Positions 17,049-25,291 of a DNA stretch of 33,912 nucleotides are shown in pieces. Position 1 is the first letter of the stretch; every line of letters starts with the position of its first letter. The notes under the pieces are model-generated. The model was not told the DNA's origin and made no database searches. It saw only the letters and a program-made list of their open reading frames with translations. The position numbers and the translations under genes were made by a program. Origin of the DNA: Mesostigma viride (taxonomy: Eukaryota > Streptophyta > Mesostigmatophyceae > Mesostigmatales > Mesostigmataceae). The stretch is taken from NCBI GenBank assembly GCA_009746045.1, contig RPFO01001439.1, positions 15,001 through 48,912 of the forward strand, written 5' to 3'.

Positions 17049-17650
17049 ACGAACGCGAAGGGGTTGGGGCAGTTCCTGAAAAGGAACCCTTGCTCGCTCC
17101 GGAAACCTGCCGACTCTTGCCGCGCGCTGTCCTCCGGTGATGGCTTCCGCTGTCGCCCCGACCTCTGCAAGCCGCCTGTAATGCTCCGCTCCGCGTCGTT
17201 CACGCCTAACTGGTCCCGCTGCAACACCCTCGTCGCCGATTACGCCTGCGAAAGTACGTGGTACACCCGCACCGCTGCTGCCGGCACGAACTCGTGTCGC
17301 ACTGCGCCAGCTGCCTCCGCAGCCTCTCCTCGCCTCGCCGCCAACTCCGTCCGCACCCGCTCAGCTACTGCTGTAATCACCGTCTGGATGCCGACCAAAC
17401 CGTGAAGCTCTTGCTCGAGGTCGTCGATGCTCCGGTGCTCCGGAATGACGATGGTTTGGACGTGCCGCAGAATTCGCTCCCAATCTTCGACCTGGTCGTC
17501 GACGAATTGCACGAAGCTGCGATTAACAGGCGGACGATCTGCAAGCAATAAAGACAGATCTCGAACGACACGACGCAATTCAGGCGAAATCGAACCCCCA
17601 GCAGACTGCCGAAACCGGAAATCCTGCTGCCGTTGTTCTTCCTGCACCAT
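17045..17650 (-). pseudogene. Element A upstream open frame 1, unknown, one in-frame stop
   Basis: Starts 94 bases after the 5' LTR with ATG at 17648-17650. The first 136 residues are rich in Arg, Glu, Val and Leu with a likely helical or coiled-coil middle (LADRPPVNRSFVQFVDDQVE, then IDDLEQELHGLVG). A TAA at about 17240 interrupts it; the same frame then runs on for some 60 residues to a TGA at 17045. No family is recognised. Its position matches the leader or first gene of an LTR element, and it could be the true N-terminal part of Gag or a separate accessory protein. Confidence 0.4.
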
Positions 17651-17943
17651 TCACCACCGGACGAGCTCCTCGCGTCGTCAACGCTGCACACCGCAACCAG
17701 CAACGACCCTCCTGGCCGCTCCGCTGAGACTGGTTGTAGTTTGAGTTAACTTCCTAGCAAACGCAATGTGAAGGATATGGTTGCAATGCAGCAATGTGTG
17801 AATATGGTTGGAAACGGAGCTTTGTTAAATTTGGATAATGTTACAGCGCTCACACACTTGAGGCTTGTACACGCGCTCGCCAAGTCAAGGCAAAACACGT
17901 GAGGCGGGCTCGCAAGAGATGCCCAATTGGCACTGGTCTATTG

Positions 17944-17951
17944 TTTATATA
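17944..17951 (-). promoter_or_regulatory. Element A 5' LTR TATA box
   Basis: TATATAAA on the minus strand, about 200 bases before the LTR end, present at the same place in the 3' LTR (3164-3171). A CCAATTGG palindrome lies about 15 bases away. Confidence 0.55.
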
Positions 17952-18168
17952 CTTGTGCACTGTGCTTGCTAGTCCTGAGCAGCCTAGGAGGCCTGCTCAG
18001 TAATAACACCCCCGGTACAGTATTCACTACCTGTACAGCGCCCAGTTCCTATACAGTAGGTCTGCCATACAGGCACAGTGACCACAGAGTACAGTCACCA
18101 CAGTGATTATTGCATCTGCACCTAGAAGTCCAGGACTAGGCCTGCGGTACCACCAGACCACAGGTTAA

Positions 18169-19509
18169 CCCATGGTCCGCCAGCACTTTTTTTTGTTTTT
18201 TGACCCCTGAAAATGAAAAAAATCATAACTCCTAGACCACAACTCCAAACACCCTCAACCAAGATGCCAGGAATATCTACACTTCAAGGGCTTTCAGAAT
18301 ATGCAATAATATCACGAGTCCATTTAGTGCCCTGGATGTTATCTTCAGTCAAAGTTGGACAAAAGACGAACTTTTTCGTGTTAGAAAAAGTTAACCCCCC
18401 CCCTTTTCTCCGGGGGAGGATTCTAAACACCAAAATCATGGTTGGATATTTTTATTAGAATGTTCAGGGGTCCCCCAACGGGGGGGTGCACTCAGAATTG
18501 CATTTTACACACGGCACCATGCTCGTATTGACACATGACTACGAACACCCCAAATGGAGAAAAATGCCATGCTATACAATTATGCAATATAAATGACCAC
18601 AATAGAGTGCCAAACCTGCTGGAATCCAAACATGACGCCAACTTGCCATCACTGAACGTTATCCCCCAAAGAAGTGCCACAAATTGTGCACCATAATGGC
18701 TAATACCCCTCCTAGAGCAGGCATGGAAAGCTGTTGCAATAACACTATCCTACTCATCAAAAGACATGTAAGGACGTACGAGTTTCCCTGCAAACAACGT
18801 GCAAACGCATTGCCGTACCTGCCTCGATCATGACCTGGCCGGGTTCCGCTGGCCGGCAAGCTCATACGTCACGTATGCAGCTACTAGTGGGAGAGGCGGC
18901 CATAGCCGCTCTATCCATGCATCTGTCATCATTACCATGTTGAAGATATGTGCAAAGATGACGTCTAACGCGTCCACGTCCCCAGCAAATGGCGCAGCGG
19001 ACTTTCGTAAAGACGCGGGAGGCCCAGGCAGACGGAAACTCCCAAGAACCAAAGGAAACCGGCGATACCAAACGGGACGTCTCGTCTGACAGTGACTACC
19101 AAGACAGAGGTAATAGCCACTGCGTATTTCCTCAACAGCATAAATCTGATCATTCTTGACGTACCAAAATAATGCATCATCGTTCAGGGGTCATCATCTG
19201 ACCCATTTCAAGCCGCGGAACCCAAAATTGCCACAAAATGGCGCGCTGACAGCCATATCTTGCTATGCGCGCGCGCAACGGTAAAAAATGTTAGCAAAAG
19301 TCACGTGACTGCCTGCAAGAAAGTGGTGGTAATTACTGTGCTATGGCGCAATTACCTACCCAACCTGTGCATTTTCATTGAGGTTGGGTCTGCCCCGACC
19401 CGCCGGACATATTTACGTTACGTCACTTACGTCGCAGGTCACGGAATTACGCGGTACAGTTACGTTACGTGTGTTGTGGTCAAATTTGACCACATCGGCG
19501 GACCATGGG
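18169..19509. mobile_element. piggyBac-like non-autonomous transposon in the 5' LTR
   Basis: Flanked on both sides by TTAA (18165-18168, 19510-19513). The ends are CCCATGGTCCGCC and GGCGGACCATGGG, 13-bp exact inverted repeats. The intact 3' LTR has a single TTAA at the matching place (3383-3386), which shows the empty site. TTAA targeting with ends beginning CCC is the mark of the piggyBac superfamily. The 1341-bp interior has no transposase-like frame, so it needs an enzyme from elsewhere. Confidence 0.88.
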
Positions 19510-19537
19510 TTAAGGTTCCTATTGTTAAGCCTCCCAC

Positions 19538-19574
19538 GGTCCTTAATTTAGGACAAAGTCCTAAATTAAGGACC
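19538..19574. repeat. Perfect 17-bp inverted repeat with 3-base loop
   Basis: GGTCCTTAATTTAGGAC (19538-19554) is followed by AAA and by its exact reverse complement (19558-19574). It lies 15 bases inside the left end of the putative solo LTR. A related GTCCT...AGGAC palindrome lies close to the right end (about 21257-21273). Confidence 0.9.
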
Positions 19575-19587
19575 AATTTACTATAAC

Positions 19588-19731
19588 CGAGGTACCGGGG
19601 GGGGGGTCACTATATGGACCGTACCCCATGTGGACCGTACCCGGCATGATGTACCCGACCCGTGGTACCGGCACATGGTACCCGGATTCCGTACCCGGGT
19701 ACCGGGTATAATGGCGGGAAAGTAGGTACCT
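19588..19731. repeat. Cluster of GTACC / GGTAC half-sites
   Basis: About nine GTACC or GGTAC words occur in 145 bases, several as full GGTACC palindromes, plus GGACCGTACCC twice in a row. The density is far above chance. It could be a protein-binding array in the LTR or a diverged minisatellite. Confidence 0.6.
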
Positions 19732-21554
19732 CGACCAAAAATATAACCGATTTTGGAGCGAAAAAGTGGGTGCGGGAATGATCTGAGGTGGATATGGCGA
19801 CCTGACAATCGTGGCCAGCGTTTTCACGTGCGTTTATCATTTCGGGCGCCCAGTAGCAAAAACGAAAGGTCGTTAGTTATGCTTAAAGGCTGTGAAATTT
19901 TCTGCGCAAGTTTTTATGTGTAGCGCTGTAGCACAGCGGCACAACACAAATGGGTCGCAGATCGCCTGCTCGCGGAGGGTCGATTTTGGCACAAACATGT
20001 TAGTGTATTAGCAATGGTGGTGCGAATCAAGCCAGGACATTTTTGTGGACGATTTTGATTATAGTCTGGAGTTTATAAACGGAGTATTTGACATGGAAGC
20101 GCCTGGGCCGTGATATTCTTGCCCGATTTCCATTGTTGACCATGTTTTAGGGACGTTCAGGCTGGGCAGCGAGCGCACCTTATAGGTCTTCACTTTCGGT
20201 ATTTCTTGGACCTAGAACGCAGCACAAGCGTGGTTTATATCATTTTCGAACCGGTTGGCCAGCTTTGGTGCGCTCAGCTCTCGGAAAGCTGACCTCGCTG
20301 CGGATTTCAGCGACTTTTTTGCAACCATCTGGAATGAGGCGACGTAAGTAGCAGGTACGTGCCGGGGTGTCCTAGATCATGAGTGTAACTGGCAACGCTG
20401 TCGTGGTGTTTTGAGTCAGCCAGCTATGCCTAAAAAGAGGGGACGCTCTCTGTGCACATAACTGTCACACATAGTTGGTTTACGTCATACAATTTTTTAC
20501 GTCTCTATCTTCGTCGTCCGCTGCAGCTAAAACACACATGCGTAAGAGCAGTTTTACTCATGTGTTAGTTATAAACCATGGTCCTATGGCCTGCAGTCGT
20601 TCAGGGTGTTCTCAGACAGTATATACAATATGGTTTACGTGTTACATGCACCCTGAATTCGCTCACAAAGCGTTGCATGTTAGCACAACGTTGTTCTGTA
20701 ACTTGATTTGGCTGCATTCATGTGTTAGTTGCAATGCAAATGCAATGTTTTTTCATCGCTGGGTGGTGGCCAGCATGTCCGTGATGTCAAAGAAGGTTTG
20801 GCATATGCTTAGAGAAAGTTTACCGCAAGGGGTGGGCCATGTTCAAGCCGGGCAACCTCAGCAACCATGCAACCGTATATTGCATTACCTGCACCATCTG
20901 TGACACCGTTAAGCACGCGTATATATAGAGGCAGCCACAGCAGGGTATGGCCTTGTTATACGCTGCCCCGCCATCCCAAGGCCTCGTAGGGTCCCCTAGC
21001 GCTTGTAAGATGCTCAAGGGACCGTGTGGATAGCATGGTCATGCGTTGACACTAATTGGTCCTATTGGTCCTAAATTCTCATTTTGACCAAATTCGCGGT
21101 TTGAGGCCTGCCATGGGCCAGGGTCCATTCAGGCACTAAATGTAATTATTTGAACCCAGGTTTTTGTCCAAAATTCAAAAAGTGTGTTATCTGTCAGTGG
21201 TAAAAATGCCAGGGTCAAAATTTGATGTTTGCACATATATTTTTTAATTCAAACTGGTCCTAAAATAAGGACTTTTCTTGGGAACATGGACACTATTTCC
21301 TGCGTACGACGTATTAACCCAATACCGTCGTAGGTTCAGCACCTAATTCCTGTCAGCCCAGGAATTACTGTCGACCCCATATGTCGTCGGCAAATATTCA
21401 CGTCCGACTTAGAAGAACAGCCGGCTCGCGCTCGCGCGCGACCGGGAAGTCGGAACGCCATAACTTTCTTGATACTTGTCGGAATGAACTCGTTCCGGTG
21501 CCGCTGGAATCGCAGAGAAATGCCGAATCAGGATCAATGCGCTTGGCGTTAACT

Positions 21555-21559
21555 GCAAC
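21555..21559. repeat. Right target-site duplication of element A (GCAAC)
   Basis: The partner of 2959-2963. Confidence 0.9.
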
Positions 21560-22502
21560 CCCAGGGGGTCTCTAGGTTAGAAGTTACAGAGCCTCAAAAA
21601 CAGTTAACTTAAAGGGTAGGTAGGTAGGGTGCCGGGCCGATATGGGTTTTTTACAACAAAACACTTGGATTTCTGCTAGCTCCCTGTATGGTCGGAATTT
21701 TGAAACGGTTTGACGGACAAACTGATAGCACTTGGCGAGCTGAACCCAAATCTGCAGTCAAAATTTTGGCAGGTACCATAGAGGGGGGGGGGTTGCCCTC
21801 AAGATGGTGCTGCCCCTAGGCACGGAAGTATGCTGCCGTCTGCCACCACTACAAGGCTTCGGCTATCCAGCGCCGTGCCGTGCCAGCCGTATCGCGTCGC
21901 GCCGGCCAATGACCCATTTTTAAAAACCGGAATTTTCCCATACACCAACATGCTCAAACGGTACTGTAGAGCTCGCGGAGCTGATCATTTTGCTCCATAG
22001 GTCGACCCCTATAACCCTTGGGACCTCAGGGTTTTGCTAGGTATAGCGCCTACGTGCTGTAGGTAGGTAGGGTCCAAGGGCCAACTTTTGGAAAATTTCA
22101 GCGTATGTGTCTGATATTTTTGTTTTGAGTACTGACCCCCCTTGTACAAACTGGGAGATATCTGTCTGGTTCAGAAATGAGTACTTCTGTAAGCGACTGT
22201 AGATCAAATAATTTTCGACAGCTCTTTTCGCAGTTGCATCCGTCATGAAAAACTGCTAGCTGGGCAAATGTACTTTCAGCTTCTCAAGATTCGGTCACAA
22301 TTTTCCGGAAGAGCTGGCTGACACCATAAGGGTCACTAAAGCCTAACCAGCACTGTACAGTAGTGGAGTGCCCACCCCTCCGTCGTCGGCAACCCCCCGG
22401 GAGTGTGGGAGCACCCAGAGATTCCACAGTGGGGATGTCACCCCTCCTCACGCAGACTGGTAGAACGAACGCGTCGCGCCAAAACTTTCGCGCCTTTTGT
22501 CA
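21560..22502. other. Non-coding stretch right of element A
   Basis: No gene recognised on either strand. The motif GTAGGTAGGTAGGGT occurs near 21615 and again near 22058. Together with 2583-2958 this is the host sequence into which element A inserted. Confidence 0.5.
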
Positions 22503-22527
22503 CTTGTCATGCGAAAGCCAAAGGCTT

Positions 22528-22545
22528 CACAGGTCGGACAAATAT
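22528..22545. repeat. Left inverted copy of an 18-bp motif framing the minisatellite
   Basis: CACAGGTCGGACAAATAT here is the exact reverse complement of 23225-23242 and 23270-23287. GGCTT directly outside the motif is also shared with small changes, so the two sides look like ends of one insertion or an old inverted duplication. Confidence 0.8.
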
Positions 22546-22585
22546 AAATAAAATATGATTCAAATACTTTTGGCTGCTTACCGGT

Positions 22586-23157
22586 CGCCGTTGGATTAAT
22601 TTAGATGTTTTGGTGAAAACTTTTTCGCCGTTGGATTAATTTAGATGTTTTGGTGAAAACTTTTTCGCCGTTGGATACATCTAAATATTTTGGTGAAAAC
22701 TGTTTCGCCGTTGGATTAATCTAAATATTTTGGTCAAAACTGTTTCGCCGTTGGATTAATCTAAATATTTTGGTCAAAACTGTTTCGCCGTTGGATTAAT
22801 CCAAATATTTTTTGCCGAAATGCCATTCGTTTCGCAGACGCGGCCAGTTCAGACTGAAACTTCAGATGTTAAAGTTAAAGGCCCTGGCGGCACGAGTATT
22901 TAAATATTCATTTAGATTCATTTAAATATTCAAAGCCGGTTTCGCCGTTGGATTAATTTAGATGTTTTGGTGAAAACTTTTTCGCCGTTGGATTAATTTA
23001 GATGTTTTGGTGAAAACTTTTTCGCCGTTGGATACATCTAAATGTTTTGGTGAAAACTTTTTCGCCGTTGGATACATCTAAATATTTTGGTGAAAACTGT
23101 TTCACCGTTGGATTAATCTAAATATTTTGGTCAAAATTGTTTCGCCGTTGGATTACC
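22586..23157 (+). repeat. 40-bp minisatellite in two blocks
   Basis: Units begin CGCCGTTGGAT at 22586, 22626, 22666, 22706, 22746 and 22786 (block 1) and at 22943, 22983, 23023, 23063, 23103 and 23143 (block 2), with the last unit of each block partial. The order of variants is nearly the same in both blocks: two TTAATTTAGATG units, then TACATCTAAAT units, then TTAATCTAAAT units. This suggests that the block was duplicated as a whole. About 130 bases of other sequence, including TTTAAATATTCA twice, separate the blocks. Confidence 0.95.
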
Positions 23158-23220
23158 GGTAATTTAGTGGACTAAATATGCAACATTTATAAATCAAATG
23201 CGCAAATACGGCCAAATATC

Positions 23221-23310
23221 ATATATATTTGTCCGACCTGTGAAAGGCTTGTGCAGCCATGCACGATATATATTTGTCCGACCTGTGAAAGGCTTGTGCA
23301 GCCATGCACG
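23221..23310 (+). repeat. 45-bp direct duplication at the right edge of the minisatellite
   Basis: 23221-23265 and 23266-23310 are identical or nearly so: ATATATATTTGTCCGACC, then a GGCTTGTGCAGCC segment. Both carry the motif found inverted at 22528-22545. Confidence 0.92.
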
Positions 23311-23639
23311 ATTGTCTTGGCACGATGGCAGAAGAGCGGGGAGTCAAGCCTGCTGGCCTACAGTTCAAAAATAATAAAATAATAAATAATTATTTAATTA
23401 AAATTAACAATGCGGACGGTGTAATCCTCTTGAATGCCTGACTTCTGAAGCTTCCCTCATCGAGCAAGGCTTCTAAGTATCGTTGCGTTTTTGTGGTACT
23501 TGCTCAGCATAAAATTTGGAACGTGTGGCAAGCACTTTCGACTACCAGGCGACAGCCAAAACTAGCAAGGGCCGGGCGCTTATCGCTGTCATTTCTTTGT
23601 CTCAGTGTCCGTGTGCTCTCTCTTCAAGGGTCGGATTTG

Positions 23640-24329
23640 ATGGAGGATGACGCAGCGTTGCTCTGCCCTCTGGTGGCCCTTGTACAGAGTGGGTCTCAGG
23701 ACGAGAAGGAGCAGGGGGCAGAGGCCCTCTTTAAGCTCGCGCAAGATTTCACTCGCGGAGACAGTTTTGTCACTGCGGGTGCACTGGCCGCCTTGGTCGC
23801 CCTGCTCAAGGACGGCTCTGACAAGGCCCAAAAGGACGCTGCCGGGGCTCTTCGACACCTGGCTGGTGGCGGGGCCAAGGAAGGGACTCTACTGTGCAAG
23901 TGCAGAACGGAAGCAAGTTGGTTACCGGTGAAGGTCATTGAGGCGGGGGCGATAGCCCCTTTGGTCTCACTTCTAAGCAGTAAGCTCCATGAAGCCCAGG
24001 AGCGGGCAGCGGCAGCTCTGACAGCGCTGATGTTGGTTGGTGACTGTTTGGTGCATGGTCTTGTAAGAGACCAAGTTGTCGAGGCAGGTGCTATACCCTC
24101 CTTGGTGACCCTCCTGCAAAGCGGGAATGCTGATGTTAGGGAGGCAGCAGTACAGGCACTGGACCAGATTTGTTGGGGATGGTATAACATGCCGTGGCGG
24201 ATCAGACAGGTTGAAAAGGGGGGAGCGGTGCCCCACCTGAAAGTTCTTGCCATGAATGGCTCCGAGACAGCCAAGAAATCTCTAAAACACTTCCATACGG
24301 CTGTGTTTGACTGTTGCTCCATCCAGTGA
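23640..24329 (+). CDS. ARM-repeat protein
   Basis: A 229-residue protein from the first in-frame ATG (23640); the frame is open for 49 codons further upstream but has no ATG there. It is built of about five armadillo repeats: LLCPLVALVQSGSQDEKEQG, AGALAALVALLKDGSDKAQK, AGAIAPLVSLLSSKLHEAQE, AGAIPSLVTLLQSGNADVRE and GGAVPHLKVLAMNGSETAKK, each followed by an AAxAL-type helix. ARM repeats form a right-handed superhelix for protein binding; partner and location cannot be read from the sequence. No signal peptide or other domain is seen. The second-to-third repeat spacing carries an extra Cys/Lys-rich segment (KEGTLLCKCRTEASWL), which might be a retained intron or a loop. Candidate TGTAA polyadenylation motifs lie at 24802-24806 and 24813-24817. 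Confidence 0.85.
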   Translation: MEDDAALLCPLVALVQSGSQDEKEQGAEALFKLAQDFTRGDSFVTAGALAALVALLKDGSDKAQKDAAGALRHLAGGGAKEGTLLCKCRTEASWLPVKVIEAGAIAPLVSLLSSKLHEAQERAAAALTALMLVGDCLVHGLVRDQVVEAGAIPSLVTLLQSGNADVREAAVQALDQICWGWYNMPWRIRQVEKGGAVPHLKVLAMNGSETAKKSLKHFHTAVFDCCSIQ

Positions 24330-25291
24330 CCATGGACCTTAGGTCCGGACAGTGGTGGTTTTGCTGGGGGTGGTCAGGTGGGATGAAGTTTGTTGTGCCA
24401 GCAGACTCTGCTTGTGCTGGGAGCTGTAGTCTCAGCTGAAAAAAGGAAGGAAGGAGCGCCAAACAAGCACCGCCAGTGACACCCCATTGGTCCCTGCAAG
24501 ACTTGGTAGCCAGCAAGACCAGCTGTGCATACCCAATCCTGGATAGTGTGGGTAGCGAGACTTGCTTGGACACCCGAGGGTGTAGAGGTGACCCAGAGAT
24601 TTCTACATGGCTGCGTAGTAGCCTTTAGGCACTGTTGTACGAGATTTACAGCCAGACAGTGTTGATGCCATGAATGTGACACTGAAAGTAAAACAACCAT
24701 GGATGTGCCCTCTTTTGCCTTTGCAGGCGAGTGCACGGTTGACGTATTGTAGTGGGCTTGGCTGGCTTAATTTAATTTTGCCGGGTTCTCCGGTGCCCTT
24801 TTGTAACCTTTGTGTAATTGTGCTTGCCAGTTGCGATTAGTCATAGATGTCTCCTTGATAGATGTCTTCAGTCTTCACCCGCTGTAGGTTTTTATTGATA
24901 ACGTGATGTGTTCTAGTTAGGCACTAAGGCGTCTGTCTGTGCATGATATTTGTCCCTCAGAATTGGGGTTGTAACACCATTATTCAGGAACGTTATGGTT
25001 GGGCCGGGCACAGTATTTCTTACAAAGCAACCCACATGGATATGCAGTGTTGGGGTTCAGCCGTGGTCAACAAGGTCACCTTTTTCAGTGCAAGCTGAGT
25101 GACCAAAGGGTAACACTCTTACGTCACCCCAAGTCCATGCTGAGATGTCAATTCCGGCCACGAGGTAGCCATGGCTGTCGGAGCTCATAACTTTTACGTT
25201 TGAGCACCGAATTTAGCCGTGAATATCACAATCGCTTCGTCTTTCTAAGACGCACATGCTGATATAATTTTCCGACGCTATTACGCAATAT
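24330..25291. other. 3' flank of the ARM gene and intergenic region
   Basis: No coding region recognised. TGTAA at 24802-24806 and 24813-24817 would serve as polyadenylation signals in green algae, implying a 3' untranslated region of about 500 bases for the ARM gene. Confidence 0.45.

Larger units (their letters stand above)
19523..21292 (+). mobile_element. Putative solo LTR (about 1.77 kb) in the 5' LTR of element A
   Basis: The intact 3' LTR shows the empty site GGTTCCTATTTCCTGCG. Here CTAT (or CTATT) is duplicated around an insertion that can be read as TGTTAAGCC...ATGGACA with a 4-bp duplication, or one base shorter with a 5-bp duplication. TG...CA ends, a TATATATAG box at about 20929 roughly 360 bases before the end, and no coding content fit a solo LTR on the plus strand. 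There are no terminal inverted repeats beyond TG/CA. A full partner element was not seen in this window, so the class is unproven. Confidence 0.6.
2964..21554 (-). mobile_element. Element A: Copia-like LTR retrotransposon with four nested insertions
   Basis: The outer boundaries are set by a 5-bp target duplication GCAAC at 2959-2963 and 21555-21559 and by two direct LTRs. Removing the nested insertions (4488-10224, 12634-14336, 18169-19513, 19524-21297) leaves about 8.0 kb. In its own direction, right to left, it reads 5' LTR, two short upstream frames, gag, zinc knuckle, integrase, protease, RT, RNase H, 3' untranslated region, polypurine tract, 3' LTR. The RT and RNase H are of Ty1/Copia type, but the integrase-before-protease order is not. 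LTR ends are AGTTAAC...GTTAACT, not TG...CA. Several frames are shifted, so this copy is probably not autonomous. Confidence 0.93.
17744..21554 (-). repeat. Element A 5' LTR, split by two insertions
   Basis: The LTR pieces are 17744-18168, 19514-19523 and 21298-21554. Removing the two insertions and one copy of each duplication leaves 692 bases, exactly 5 fewer than the 3' LTR, which is accounted for by the single 5-bp indel. The TATA box (minus strand TATATAAA, 17944-17951) is on the transcript side of both insertions, so the insertions separate it from the upstream half of U3. Confidence 0.93.

Noticed and set aside
18213-19180. Transposase inside the piggyBac-like element
   Set aside because: The longest frames are under 110 residues, without DDD motifs or a C-terminal Cys-rich finger; the element is judged non-autonomous.
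19523-21292. Helitron
   Set aside because: The ends are not TC...CTRR, a target duplication is present, and insertion is not between A and T; a solo LTR fits better.
22586-23157. CRISPR-like array
   Set aside because: The 40-bp units are head to tail with no unique spacers, in a eukaryotic setting without cas genes. It is a minisatellite.
23493-23639. N-terminal extension of the ARM protein
   Set aside because: The frame is open but has no ATG before 23640 and the extra residues do not resemble ARM repeats or a targeting peptide.
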